A DNA stretch of 64,000 bases from Gaetbulibacter sp. S0825 (GTDB lineage: Bacteria; Bacteroidota; Bacteroidia; Flavobacteriales; Flavobacteriaceae), in NCBI RefSeq assembly GCF_011777505.1, contig NZ_JAATJT010000003.1, positions 558,001 through 622,000 on the forward strand, in the 5' to 3' direction. Positions 8,609 through 17,279 of this stretch are shown here, piece after piece. Position 1 is the first letter of the stretch. Each line of letters opens with the position of its first letter. The notes below the pieces were generated by a model. It was not told where the DNA came from, did not search any database, and was given only the letters and a program-made list of their open reading frames with translations. Made by a program: the position numbers and the translations under genes.

Positions 8609-9328
8609 ATGATTAAATTCTTCAGACATATACGCTATAAACTTATGGAAACAGGAAAAACAGGCAAATATTTTAAATATGCGATTGGTGAAATTATCCT
8701 AGTCATGATTGGTATTCTACTAGCCTTACAAGTCAACAATTGGAATGAATCTAGAAAAGTACAAACACAAGAATTTCACCTAGCCACACAATTATTAGAA
8801 GATGCTAAAGCTGATTCGGTTTTTTTTGAATCAAGAATTACTTTTCAAAAACAAAGAGACACATTATATAACAACTTATTGAATCTTTACAAACAAATAG
8901 CTGTGGACTCTATTTCAAAACTAACAGTAAACGATGACCCTTTTTTCTTTAGGTTGGCTTATCAATCAAACCTCATCAATAATAATCCTGATGCTTACGA
9001 ACTTATAAGTAATAAAATCATTAAATCTAAGCTTCGTGACTATGCTGCAAAATATGATTATGTAGTACATGGTATCGAATTAAATAATCGTATTAGTGAA
9101 GAATATGGTGTGCCATTGGAAATAAAATATTACGCCCAAAGAGAAAAATTACCAGAAACCCCAACTTATAAAGATTTTCTTTTTGCTATTGAAGACGAAG
9201 AAACCGTCGCCTCGTTTCAATTGTTTAAAAAATACGGCATCAACTACCTCGTACAGGTACAAAACTTTTTAATAGTTAATCAAGAACTTAAGCTATTACT
9301 TGAAACATATATAAAAGAGAATCAATGA
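8609..9328 (+). CDS. DUF6090 family membrane protein, copy 5 (group A)
   Basis: 239 residues. A mixed N-terminus, MIKFFRHIRY, joins the 'FRHIR' and 'RY..LMETG' versions seen separately in other copies, as expected after recombination inside the constant segment. Helix at 27-43. Group A marker DAKADSVFF at 65-73, with FRLAYQSNLINNNPDAYELI in mid-domain similar to copy 7 (FRHASNLLDNNPNAYQELL). It ends KENQ, and the DUF885-like lipoprotein gene starts 40 bases later. Confidence 0.85.
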   Translation: MIKFFRHIRYKLMETGKTGKYFKYAIGEIILVMIGILLALQVNNWNESRKVQTQEFHLATQLLEDAKADSVFFESRITFQKQRDTLYNNLLNLYKQIAVDSISKLTVNDDPFFFRLAYQSNLINNNPDAYELISNKIIKSKLRDYAAKYDYVVHGIELNNRISEEYGVPLEIKYYAQREKLPETPTYKDFLFAIEDEETVASFQLFKKYGINYLVQVQNFLIVNQELKLLLETYIKENQ

Positions 9329-9368
9329 TTCTCAAAAAAAATAAAATAATAACTAAACCAACCAACCA

Positions 9369-11042
9369 ATGAAACATTTATTAGTTATCCTAAGCATTAG
9401 TTTTCTAGTTTTTAGCTGTAATACAGAAGTAAAAACAGATACTGCAAATAATACAAAAACACAAACGTATCAGAGTAATAGTTATGATGATTTAGTCGTT
9501 TTATTTAAAGAATGGCGAGCTTTTGAAAACCCTCCAAAACTTGATGGTGCACCAGATTATACCAAAGCTACCTTCGAGAAGCGTTGGCCACAGTTTAAAG
9601 AACTTCAAAATCAATTAAAAGCTATTGATACATCAAATTGGTCAATCGAAAATCAAGTAGATTGGATGATTGTTTGGGCCGAAATGAATGGTTACGATTT
9701 TAACCATAACATTTTAAAGCCTTGGGTTCGCGATCCTGCTTATTACAAAGTATTATGGAGCTATAAAAGTGACGTACCAGCACATGAAGGTCCAACAAAC
9801 CATGGTACTACCGAATTATGGACTTATAAGTTTCCGTTATCTACACAAGAACGTACACGATTTATAACCGATTTAAAAGTGATTCCTCCTTTTTACAAAC
9901 AAGCCAAGCAAAATCTAACTGGAAACGCCAAGGACTTATGGATTACAGGAATTAGAGATATTCAGTATCAAAGTGTCTTATTAAATAACTTAAAAGAAAA
10001 ACCTGAAATTAAAAGAGATGAAGAAATTATTTCAGTGATTGATAATGCTATATCTGCAACCAATGATTTAGCCTCATGGTTACAAAAAAAATCTACGTCT
10101 AAAACTGGTCCTTCAGGAATTGGTAAGGACAACTATACTTGGTATATTCAAAATGTACACTTACTACCTTTAACTTGGGAAGATGAAGTGATGATATTAA
10201 AACGTGAACTAGCACGTGCTTGGGCAGCTTTAAAACTAGAAGAACATAGAAATAGAAATCTTCCAGAATTAGTCGATGTAAATTCTCCTGAAGCGTATAA
10301 TAAAATGGCAGACGAAGCCGCAAAAAGTTTAATTAATTTTTTAGACCAACAAGACATAGTAACTGTAAAACCTTATTTCGATACAGCACTACGTGAGCAT
10401 TTAGGGTCATTCATCCCAAAAGAGAAACGCAACTTTTTCTCGATAGGACAACATTACGATGCACGACCATTATATTCTCATTTTTATCATTGGTTTGAGT
10501 TAGCACGTATGGATTTAGAACCTCATAAAAGTGAGATACGTCGTGAACCATTGCTGTACAATATTTTTGACTCCAGAAACGAAGGAACAGCTACAGCAGT
10601 AGAAGAAATGTTTATGCAAGCTGGCTTGTATGACGATAGTCCAAGAACTAAGGAAATTGTTTATATCATGATTGCACAACGTGCTGCAAGAGGTTTAGGC
10701 TCACTATATGCACACTCTAACGACATGACTATGGAAGAAGCTGGAGGCATCCATAGCGAATACACACCTCGTGGTTGGATGAAAACCGAAAAAGAACTCC
10801 TAATTTTCGAGCAACATTTGTATTTACGTCAACCAGGATATGGCACTAGTTATATTACTGGAAAATATTTACTAGAAGCTGCTCTAGCAGATTATGCACG
10901 CATACAGGAGCTTAAAGGAAATGACTTTAAAACTAAAGATTTTTTCGACACGCTTAATAGCACTGGTAGTATTCCAACATCGCTTGGGCATTGGCAAATG
11001 ACAGGAGAAAAGAAACATTTAGAATCTATCATCAATGATTAA
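9369..11042 (+). CDS. DUF885-like family lipoprotein, putative peptidase
   Basis: 557 residues with a lipoprotein signal ([10 protein letters not shown]), so it is exported and lipid-anchored. The C-terminal half has features of DUF885-type proteins, a largely helical family often grouped with metallopeptidases: [32 protein letters not shown] and [21 protein letters not shown] see no HExxH motif, so catalysis cannot be claimed. It ends in IIND, and its stop overlaps a vestigial DUF6090 start (11035-11052) with the same 8-base ATGATTAA junction. It is flanked by DUF6090 copies 5 and (through the amidohydrolase) 6. Confidence 0.75.
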   Translation: MKHLLVILSISFLVFSCNTEVKTDTANNTKTQTYQSNSYDDLVVLFKEWRAFENPPKLDGAPDYTKATFEKRWPQFKELQNQLKAIDTSNWSIENQVDWMIVWAEMNGYDFNHNILKPWVRDPAYYKVLWSYKSDVPAHEGPTNHGTTELWTYKFPLSTQERTRFITDLKVIPPFYKQAKQNLTGNAKDLWITGIRDIQYQSVLLNNLKEKPEIKRDEEIISVIDNAISATNDLASWLQKKSTSKTGPSGIGKDNYTWYIQNVHLLPLTWEDEVMILKRELARAWAALKLEEHRNRNLPELVDVNSPEAYNKMADEAAKSLINFLDQQDIVTVKPYFDTALREHLGSFIPKEKRNFFSIGQHYDARPLYSHFYHWFELARMDLEPHKSEIRREPLLYNIFDSRNEGTATAVEEMFMQAGLYDDSPRTKEIVYIMIAQRAARGLGSLYAHSNDMTMEEAGGIHSEYTPRGWMKTEKELLIFEQHLYLRQPGYGTSYITGKYLLEAALADYARIQELKGNDFKTKDFFDTLNSTGSIPTSLGHWQMTGEKKHLESIIND

Positions 11043-11052
11043 ATTCTTTTAA
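11035..11052 (+). pseudogene. Vestigial DUF6090 start (five codons, then stop)
   Basis: ATGATTAAATTCTTT followed by TAA reads MIKFF-stop. These 15 bases are identical to the first 15 bases of DUF6090 copies 4 and 11, and the ATGATTAA overlap with the preceding gene's stop is the array's standard junction. I read it as the only remainder of a deleted copy between the DUF885-like gene and the amidohydrolase gene. The overlap itself preserves the upstream stop codon, which may explain why these bases survived. Confidence 0.65.
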
Positions 11053-11073
11053 CAGAACCTAAAAAAGCAAACC

Positions 11074-12492
11074 ATGAAACTAAAACTAACCATCATTACC
11101 ATTCTATGTTGTATAATACAAGTACAAGCACAAGAATTCTCATCGCAAGTAGAACGCTTTATTAATGTCGATGATGCTGAATTTGCTATAACCAATGTTA
11201 CTGTTATTGACGGTACTGGTAATACTGCCAAGATCAATCAAACTATTGTGGTATCTGAAGGAAACATTATTGCTTTGGGGAATAAGAGTGAGGTTAACTT
11301 ACCTCCAAATGCCAAAATTATTGATGGGACTAGTAAAACTATTGTGCCAGGGCTAGTAATGTTACACGAACACATGTTCTATACCATGCCATTCGAAAAT
11401 TGGTTTAGTGTAGGACAAATGACGTTTACCTTTCCTCGCCTATATTTAGCTGGTGGTGTTACATCTATGCGAACTGGTGGTAGTATACAACCACAAACCG
11501 ATTTAAATGTGCAAAAATGGATTAACGAAGGAAAAATGACAGGTCCAAAAATGCATGTTACTGGTCCTTTTATTGAGCGTGAAGGCCCCAAAGTACCAGA
11601 ACTTGGCTTTATAGGAAATACTGATGAAGTAGCCAAGATTGTAAATTATTGGGCAGATAAAGGAGTGACCTCCTTTAAAGTATATAATAACATCACAAAA
11701 GAAGACTTAAAGATATGTGTTGAAGAAGCACATAAGCGAGGTTTAAAAGTCACTGGACACTTATGTTCGTTAACTTATGAAGAAGCCTCTAATATAGGTA
11801 TTGACAACTTAGAACATGGGTTTATGGCTGCAAGTGACTTTGCTGAAAACAAAGAAGAAAACATTTGCGATCCTTTTACTGCTCGACAAGGGTTGACAAA
11901 CGAACCTGAAGATGGTGATAAAATAAATAGACTAATAGATTTACTAATTAAAAACAAAACAGCAATTACAACTACTCCCAATGTTTTTGAGCCCTATACA
12001 GATCGAGAAATTGCTCCTGGTGGAGGTTTAGAAGCTTTGGCTCCACAAATACAAGAACGCTTAAAAGCAAGTTATGAACGCTCACAAGGTAAAGATGCTG
12101 GCACTCTAGCTCGATTTAATAAAAACCTTACTTGGATTAAACGTTTTTACGATAAAGGAGGAATTCTAGTAGCAGGAACCGATCCTACAGGAGCTGGCAG
12201 GACAGTTGCTGGTTACTCAAACCAACGCACTGTTGAAATTTTAGTGGAAGCTGGCTTTACCGTAGAGGAAGCCATTAAAGTGTGTACTTTAAATGGTGCA
12301 AAATTTCTTGAACAAGACAAACTTATTGGAACGCTTGAAGTAGGTAAAAAAGCAGATATCTTACTTATTAATGGTAACTTAAAAACCAATATAAAAAATA
12401 TTAGAAACATGGAAATAGTTTTTAAAGATGGTATTGGTTTTGACTCCCAAAAATTATTCGAATCAGTTAAAGGGCAAGTTGGTCTTAATTAA
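11074..12492 (+). CDS. Secreted amidohydrolase family protein (imidazolonepropionase/prolidase-like)
   Basis: 472 residues with a signal peptide ending near VQAQ (residue 20). The amidohydrolase fold is clear: an N-terminal sandwich stretch NVTVIDGTGN, GLVMLHEHMF with the H-x-H metal pair H98/H100, VTGHLCSLTYEEA, IDNLEHGFMA, VAGTDPTGAG near the catalytic aspartate, and LEVGKKADILLING. Such exported flavobacterial enzymes are usually annotated as imidazolonepropionase-like or Xaa-Pro dipeptidase-like; the substrate is uncertain. The DUF6090 array continues 7 bases after its stop, so it lies inside the same transcript. Confidence 0.9.
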   Translation: MKLKLTIITILCCIIQVQAQEFSSQVERFINVDDAEFAITNVTVIDGTGNTAKINQTIVVSEGNIIALGNKSEVNLPPNAKIIDGTSKTIVPGLVMLHEHMFYTMPFENWFSVGQMTFTFPRLYLAGGVTSMRTGGSIQPQTDLNVQKWINEGKMTGPKMHVTGPFIEREGPKVPELGFIGNTDEVAKIVNYWADKGVTSFKVYNNITKEDLKICVEEAHKRGLKVTGHLCSLTYEEASNIGIDNLEHGFMAASDFAENKEENICDPFTARQGLTNEPEDGDKINRLIDLLIKNKTAITTTPNVFEPYTDREIAPGGGLEALAPQIQERLKASYERSQGKDAGTLARFNKNLTWIKRFYDKGGILVAGTDPTGAGRTVAGYSNQRTVEILVEAGFTVEEAIKVCTLNGAKFLEQDKLIGTLEVGKKADILLINGNLKTNIKNIRNMEIVFKDGIGFDSQKLFESVKGQVGLN

Positions 12493-12499
12493 TTGAGTT

Positions 12500-13243
12500 A
12501 TGATAAAATTCTTTAGAAGTATTCGTAAATCACTGCTTATGGAAAACAAAACAGGCAAATACTTTAAATACGCTATTGGTGAAATTGTACTTGTTGTGAT
12601 TGGTATTCTAATCGCGTTGCAAATAAATACTTGGAATCAAGAAAAAAGCAACCAAAGTACTTTAAAACAGTTTCTTGTGGAATATAAAGAAGAACTACGT
12701 TTAAACATTAAGGACTTTAAATTAGACATTAAATTAATTGCGTCGCAAAAAAAAAATAATGACAATCTTTTAAAAAATAAAAGGTTAGATACAATACCAC
12801 TAGACTCCTTAGAAAAACATCTAGAACCTGCATATATAAAGGTAAGTTATAGTCCCACCTTACTAAAGCGTTTTGAAAATTCACAGATTACAAACTACGG
12901 GAAATACGACTCAATTTTTTACAACTTACAAGAACTATATGGCTATTTGTGGCCAGAATTTAACATTGATAAGAATAAGCACAATACTAAGGTAGATGAA
13001 ATCAAATCATATTGGCTTTACCAACAAAGCAATTATGAATTTAATTTTTCTCATGGAGATAATACTTTTATTAATGATTCAACCCAACGTAAAAAAGTAC
13101 TTATTAATTTGTTGATGTCGCCAAAAGCCAGAAATCTCTTAAAAGTGGATTCAAGATCAAAAGAATTTATTAAGAAAAAGATGGATCAATTAAAAGGTTT
13201 TGCCGAGACTAATCTTAAGGAAATAAATAAATTATTAGAATGA
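12500..13243 (+). CDS. DUF6090 family membrane protein, copy 6
   Basis: 247 residues. MIKFFRSIRKSLLMENKTGK, helix 27-43, QINTWNQEKS (T replaces the second N). The DNA at 12548-12582 is identical to copies 4, 7 and 11. The exported region is unlike groups A and B: lysine-rich, with RFENSQITNYGKYDSIFYNL around the mid-domain and WPEFNIDKNKHNTKVDEI after it. It starts 7 bases after the amidohydrolase stop and overlaps copy 7 by four bases (ATGA). Confidence 0.84.
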   Translation: MIKFFRSIRKSLLMENKTGKYFKYAIGEIVLVVIGILIALQINTWNQEKSNQSTLKQFLVEYKEELRLNIKDFKLDIKLIASQKKNNDNLLKNKRLDTIPLDSLEKHLEPAYIKVSYSPTLLKRFENSQITNYGKYDSIFYNLQELYGYLWPEFNIDKNKHNTKVDEIKSYWLYQQSNYEFNFSHGDNTFINDSTQRKKVLINLLMSPKARNLLKVDSRSKEFIKKKMDQLKGFAETNLKEINKLLE

Positions 13244-13962
13244 TAAAATTCTTCAGGCGTATTCGTAAATCACTACTCATGGAAAACAAAACAGGCAAAT
13301 ACTTTAAATACGCTATTGGTGAAATACTTCTAGTTATGATAGGTATTTTATTAGCATTGCAAGTAAATAACTGGAATGAAAACAGAAAACAACTCAAACA
13401 ACAAGATTTTTTATTCACACAATTACTATCTGATGCTAAAGCAGATTCTGTTTTTTTTAAAAGTAGATTACTTGGTCTTGAATTATTAGATAGCACATTA
13501 ATCAATATTAAGCAATTTGGTATGGATTCTACATTAAATATTTCTACAATAAACACTAATGGAACTGGAAAAGTTTTACCAATAATTGCTTTTAGACATG
13601 CATCAAATCTTCTAGATAATAATCCAAACGCTTATCAAGAATTATTAGATAATGAAATTAAGGATATGCTTAGAGATTATAATGCAAAATACAGCTATTT
13701 GTCTCCTCAATTTTTATTTTTAAATACGCTGTTGGAAAAAAATAGAGATATAATCTCTAGGCGTTATTACAAAGAACTACGAGAAAACAAAAGGACTAAA
13801 TCAATTAAAACTTTATCAACTATATATAAGGATGTAGAGTTACAATCTGATATAGATAATATTAGAATAGCATTAGAAGCGGCTCATCGACGAACCAATG
13901 AATTTATGGGAATAAATAAAAATATAACTAAGGCACTTACTAATAGATTAAATAATGATTAA
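13240..13962 (+). CDS. DUF6090 family membrane protein, copy 7 (group A)
   Basis: 240 residues. MIKFFRRIRKSLLMENKTGK, helix 27-43, QVNNWNENRK. Group A marker DAKADSVFF at 65-73, then LDNNPNAYQELLDNEIKDML aligned with copy 5. The last third is basic and helical. The constant DNA at 13288-13322 is identical to copies 4, 6 and 11. It ends in NND and overlaps copy 8 by the 8 bases ATGATTAA. Confidence 0.85.
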   Translation: MIKFFRRIRKSLLMENKTGKYFKYAIGEILLVMIGILLALQVNNWNENRKQLKQQDFLFTQLLSDAKADSVFFKSRLLGLELLDSTLINIKQFGMDSTLNISTINTNGTGKVLPIIAFRHASNLLDNNPNAYQELLDNEIKDMLRDYNAKYSYLSPQFLFLNTLLEKNRDIISRRYYKELRENKRTKSIKTLSTIYKDVELQSDIDNIRIALEAAHRRTNEFMGINKNITKALTNRLNND

Positions 13963-14734
13963 GTTTTTTCGCAAAATACGCTATAACCTCATGGAACAAA
14001 ACAAGACAAGCAAATACTTTAAATATGCCATAGGCGAAATTGTACTTGTTGTAATTGGTATTCTCATCGCCTTGCAGATTAATAATTGGAATGAACACCG
14101 TCTTGAAAGAATTGAAGAAAAAGCAATTTTAGAGGCCATAAAGGTAGATTTTAAAAATGCAATAGTAGAGTTTAATGAGCTAAATAATAATAGAACAGTT
14201 CTTGAAGAAGCTAGTAAAACAATTTTTACAATTATAAAGGCAAAAGAAATAATATATACTAAAGCTGAATTAGATAGCATATTATCCATTTTATTGATTG
14301 GCCCAACATACAACAGCCAAACCAAAACTTTAGAAGTTTTATTTAATTCTGGTAAAATGAATTTTATTTCTAATGATAGAATAAAAGATAAGCTTGTTAA
14401 TTGGCCAAAACTTGTAGAAGATATGACGGAAGGCGAGTTGCAAGGTATTGAAGTTCTAAGAGATAAAGTAATACCATTACTAAATACTTATGTGTCATTT
14501 TTTGATCTTAACACCAAGTTTAAGTTTAAAAATTATGATATGTTCGATAAAACTTTAGAAAGTGCTTATAGTAGTAAATATAAAGAATTGTTTGAAGATA
14601 GAAACTTTGAAAACGTTCTAAGTTTAAGAGAACTATATAATAAAGTAGCAATAATTGAAACCAACCAGCTAATTGCGGAAGCAAAAATTATCATTGAATT
14701 AATAAACAAGAAACTAAACCTTGAAGATGATTAA
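13955..14734 (+). CDS. DUF6090 family membrane protein, copy 8 (group B)
   Basis: 259 residues. MIKFFRKIRYNLMEQNKTSK, helix 27-43, QINNWNEHRL. Group B: LEVLFNSGKMNFISNDRIK at 126-144 and W150, collinear with copies 3 and 9. RIEEKAIL just after the helix is shared with copy 9 (RIEEKTIL), so copies 8 and 9 look like a relatively recent pair. It overlaps copy 9 by ATGATTAA. Confidence 0.85.
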   Translation: MIKFFRKIRYNLMEQNKTSKYFKYAIGEIVLVVIGILIALQINNWNEHRLERIEEKAILEAIKVDFKNAIVEFNELNNNRTVLEEASKTIFTIIKAKEIIYTKAELDSILSILLIGPTYNSQTKTLEVLFNSGKMNFISNDRIKDKLVNWPKLVEDMTEGELQGIEVLRDKVIPLLNTYVSFFDLNTKFKFKNYDMFDKTLESAYSSKYKELFEDRNFENVLSLRELYNKVAIIETNQLIAEAKIIIELINKKLNLEDD

Positions 14735-15476
14735 ATTCTTTCGAAAAATAAGATACAACCTTATGGAAACAAGAAAAACAAGCAAATACTTTAAGTACGC
14801 TATTGGTGAAATTATATTAGTTATGATAGGTATTTTACTTGCCTTACAAGTAAATAGCTGGAACCAAATGCGATTGGATAGAATTGAAGAAAAAACCATA
14901 CTATCTAATTTGCACAGTGAGTTTCAAGAAAACAAAATCCTTTCTACACAGAATATCAATTTAATGAAAGGAGCGATGAAAGCAAATAAGGATCTCATGG
15001 CTTTAATGGGGAGTTCTGGCGATGAATTACAAAAACACAATTTAGATAGCCTATTTTATAGCTCTCTTCCAGCAGCACAATTTACCGCTTCTGAACAAAG
15101 TATTTCAAACATTATTCAAGGAGGAAGAATGAATATTATTAGAAACCAAGAGATTAAAAAATTACTCTATCAATGGCAAGCACAATTAGATGCTGTCGAG
15201 ATAAGAGAACGCGCCTTAGATAATTGGAGTTATCAACAGATACTACCAATTATGTCTAAATACATTTCGTTCAAAGAAATGGATGCAAATGGCAACTATG
15301 ATTGGGCTGGAAAATCGAAGTTAAAAAAAACTTACGATCCTTTATTCCAGTCGTTAGAATATGAAAATCTATTAGACAATTTTTTATTCTTGCATTTAAA
15401 TAATTTACAAGAAATTGAAAAAGCAAATATTATAATCACTCAAATTTTAGATATAACTAAGCCATATACTAAATGA
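14727..15476 (+). CDS. DUF6090 family membrane protein, copy 9 (group B)
   Basis: 249 residues from MIKFFRKIRYNLMETRKTSK. An ATG six bases upstream (14721) is possible, but the conserved family start was preferred. Helix 27-43, then QVNSWNQMRL. Group B: ISNIIQGGRMNIIRNQEIK at 126-144 and W150. It also has SKYISFKEMDANGNYDWAGK, matching SKNIALKNIDMNGALAWDK in copy 3, so groups extend through the exported domain. It overlaps copy 10 by ATGA. Confidence 0.85.
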   Translation: MIKFFRKIRYNLMETRKTSKYFKYAIGEIILVMIGILLALQVNSWNQMRLDRIEEKTILSNLHSEFQENKILSTQNINLMKGAMKANKDLMALMGSSGDELQKHNLDSLFYSSLPAAQFTASEQSISNIIQGGRMNIIRNQEIKKLLYQWQAQLDAVEIRERALDNWSYQQILPIMSKYISFKEMDANGNYDWAGKSKLKKTYDPLFQSLEYENLLDNFLFLHLNNLQEIEKANIIITQILDITKPYTK

Positions 15477-16243
15477 TTAAATTCTTTAGACATATACGTA
15501 AATCACTACTCATGGAAAATAAAACATCCAAATACTTTAAATATGCAATTGGTGAAATAATTTTAGTAATTATTGGAATATTAATGGCTTTACAAATTAA
15601 TAACTGGAACATAGAAAGCAATAATAAAACTATTGAAAAACAACTCTTAATTTCTTTACAAAAGGACTTTACAGAAACAAAAGACAATCTGCAAAATACA
15701 ATCAAACTGCAAAGTAATGTAGTTAAGTTGTCCAAAACATTAATGCAGCATTATATAACCAAAAATATAGAGTTAAGTAAAGACTCCATTTATAAAATGT
15801 TGACAACAGGTGCACAATCATTTTGGAGAATAGAACCAACAATCGGAACGTATCAAAGTATGTTAGGTAGTGGAGATTCTAAACTCATTCAAAGTCAAAA
15901 ACTAGTCCAACAAATGACACGTTTTTATGGCGAAATCAGTTATGGCTTTGAAGATCATGATGTTTGTATGGATATCATTATGGGTATACTAAACGATTTA
16001 GCTGAACATATCACATTAGCAAATGAACCCTACTTCTATTTGGACACCTATAAAAGACCTGATAATTATGCAGAAATCATAAAAAAAGAAATAAAAAAAT
16101 TATATGATAATCATGCTTTGTTTGTGAAACTAGATTCTAAAGTAGATTATGAATCAAACAGATTAGATTGGCAAATGGACTTGAAGATGAAAGTAGAAGA
16201 TATTTTAACCGAAATTGAAAAGGAACTAGAAAACCATGATTAA
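15473..16243 (+). CDS. DUF6090 family membrane protein, copy 10 (group B-like)
   Basis: 256 residues. MIKFFRHIRKSLLMENKTSK, helix 27-43 with ILMALQINNWN. The mid-domain motif TYQSMLGSGDSKLIQSQKL begins at residue 126, the group B position. The surroundings (FWRIEPTIG, FEDHDVCMDIIMGILNDL) differ from copies 3, 8 and 9. It ends in NHD and overlaps copy 11 by ATGATTAA. Confidence 0.85.
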   Translation: MIKFFRHIRKSLLMENKTSKYFKYAIGEIILVIIGILMALQINNWNIESNNKTIEKQLLISLQKDFTETKDNLQNTIKLQSNVVKLSKTLMQHYITKNIELSKDSIYKMLTTGAQSFWRIEPTIGTYQSMLGSGDSKLIQSQKLVQQMTRFYGEISYGFEDHDVCMDIIMGILNDLAEHITLANEPYFYLDTYKRPDNYAEIIKKEIKKLYDNHALFVKLDSKVDYESNRLDWQMDLKMKVEDILTEIEKELENHD

Positions 16244-17279
16244 ATTCTTTCGAAAAATACGATACAACTTTATGGAAACAGGAAAAACAGGCAAATACTT
16301 TAAATACGCTATTGGTGAAATATTCCTAGTAATGATTGGTATTTTGCTGGCATTGCAAGTAAATAATTGGAATGAAACCAGAACCAATGAAGAACGTTTT
16401 ATGAAAATTTTAAAAGAGGTTAGAAACGATCTAGAAGTAGATATTGACCGATCTATAAGAGTATTAGAAAGGGGTAAAGAAATGGACTCGTTAGTAAACC
16501 TTGTTTTAGATGAAAATCTTACTACAGAAGATTATTTAAAAGAAGAAAATAGGAATTTGTTTTGGGTTGGGTTACAGTTTTCTCCTTTTGACTATCAAAA
16601 AACTGCCTTTAATAAATTTGAAGGTTTTAATAATGTAATTCCTCAAAAATATGAGACTATAATTAGCAGCATAAACAATCACTATAACGCAACAGGCAAA
16701 CTGTATGATGATCTATATCAAATCTTTAGAGAACAAATTAAAGACAGGCATGATTATTTAGCAAATAATCAAAACTGGTATTATTTATTGCGAATGCAAC
16801 AAACCACTGATGAAATGATTGATTTTTTCCTAAACGATCCTAAATATAAAAATTGGATAGTCCAACATCAGGTAGATAACACTGCTAGCGATAAATATGG
16901 AGTGCTAAAAGATTTACAATCTAGTGCTTTTGGATTGGCAAATGAAATTAGCGATATTTTAAATGATTCGTTCAAGTTCAAAAACGACAAACTTTACAAA
17001 AAATTTGGTGAACCGCTAACACAAGCTTCTGATTGGATAGGTAAATATGAAGAAGAAGATAAAGACGTAGTCATAATAAAGAATAAAAATGGTTATTTGT
17101 TTTTAAACCAGTATTTATTAAAATTAGTAAGTAAAGACACTTTATTTTTCGATAGTAGATACTTCAACAGTAGACTGGTAGCAGACAGAGATAATGGTGG
17201 TCAAATAAATGGCTATAAGTTTATTAACTTAAAAGATTCGACTCATAACGAATATGTAAAAAAAATTGAGGATGATTAA
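16236..17279 (+). CDS. DUF6090 family membrane protein, copy 11, with extra C-terminal domain
   Basis: 347 residues, about 100 longer than the other copies. The standard constant segment MIKFFRKIRYNFMETGKTGK has a helix at 27-43 and QVNNWNETRT. The DNA at 16284-16318 is identical to copies 4, 6 and 7. After the exported helical region a distinct, probably beta-rich module spans about 265-332: DWIGKYEEEDKDVVIIKNKN, GYLFLNQYLLKLVSKDTLFF and VADRDNGGQINGYKFI. The Y/W-x-G-x-Y start, 'gyLf' and 'D..G.i.G' spacing recalls the DUF3471-like tail of secreted serine hydrolases. That likeness is tentative. Its stop overlaps the truncated copy 12. Confidence 0.84.
   Translation: MIKFFRKIRYNFMETGKTGKYFKYAIGEIFLVMIGILLALQVNNWNETRTNEERFMKILKEVRNDLEVDIDRSIRVLERGKEMDSLVNLVLDENLTTEDYLKEENRNLFWVGLQFSPFDYQKTAFNKFEGFNNVIPQKYETIISSINNHYNATGKLYDDLYQIFREQIKDRHDYLANNQNWYYLLRMQQTTDEMIDFFLNDPKYKNWIVQHQVDNTASDKYGVLKDLQSSAFGLANEISDILNDSFKFKNDKLYKKFGEPLTQASDWIGKYEEEDKDVVIIKNKNGYLFLNQYLLKLVSKDTLFFDSRYFNSRLVADRDNGGQINGYKFINLKDSTHNEYVKKIEDD

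Noticed and set aside
9321-9360. Possible second vestigial DUF6090 start (ATGATTCTC) after copy 5
   Set aside because: Only ATGATT matches; after that the sequence is unrelated and A-rich, so chance is a sufficient explanation.
6416-17279. Array as an insertion-sequence, toxin-immunity or CRISPR-like system
   Set aside because: No transposase, toxin, integrase, reverse transcriptase or short regular repeats are present; the repeat unit is a complete protein gene.
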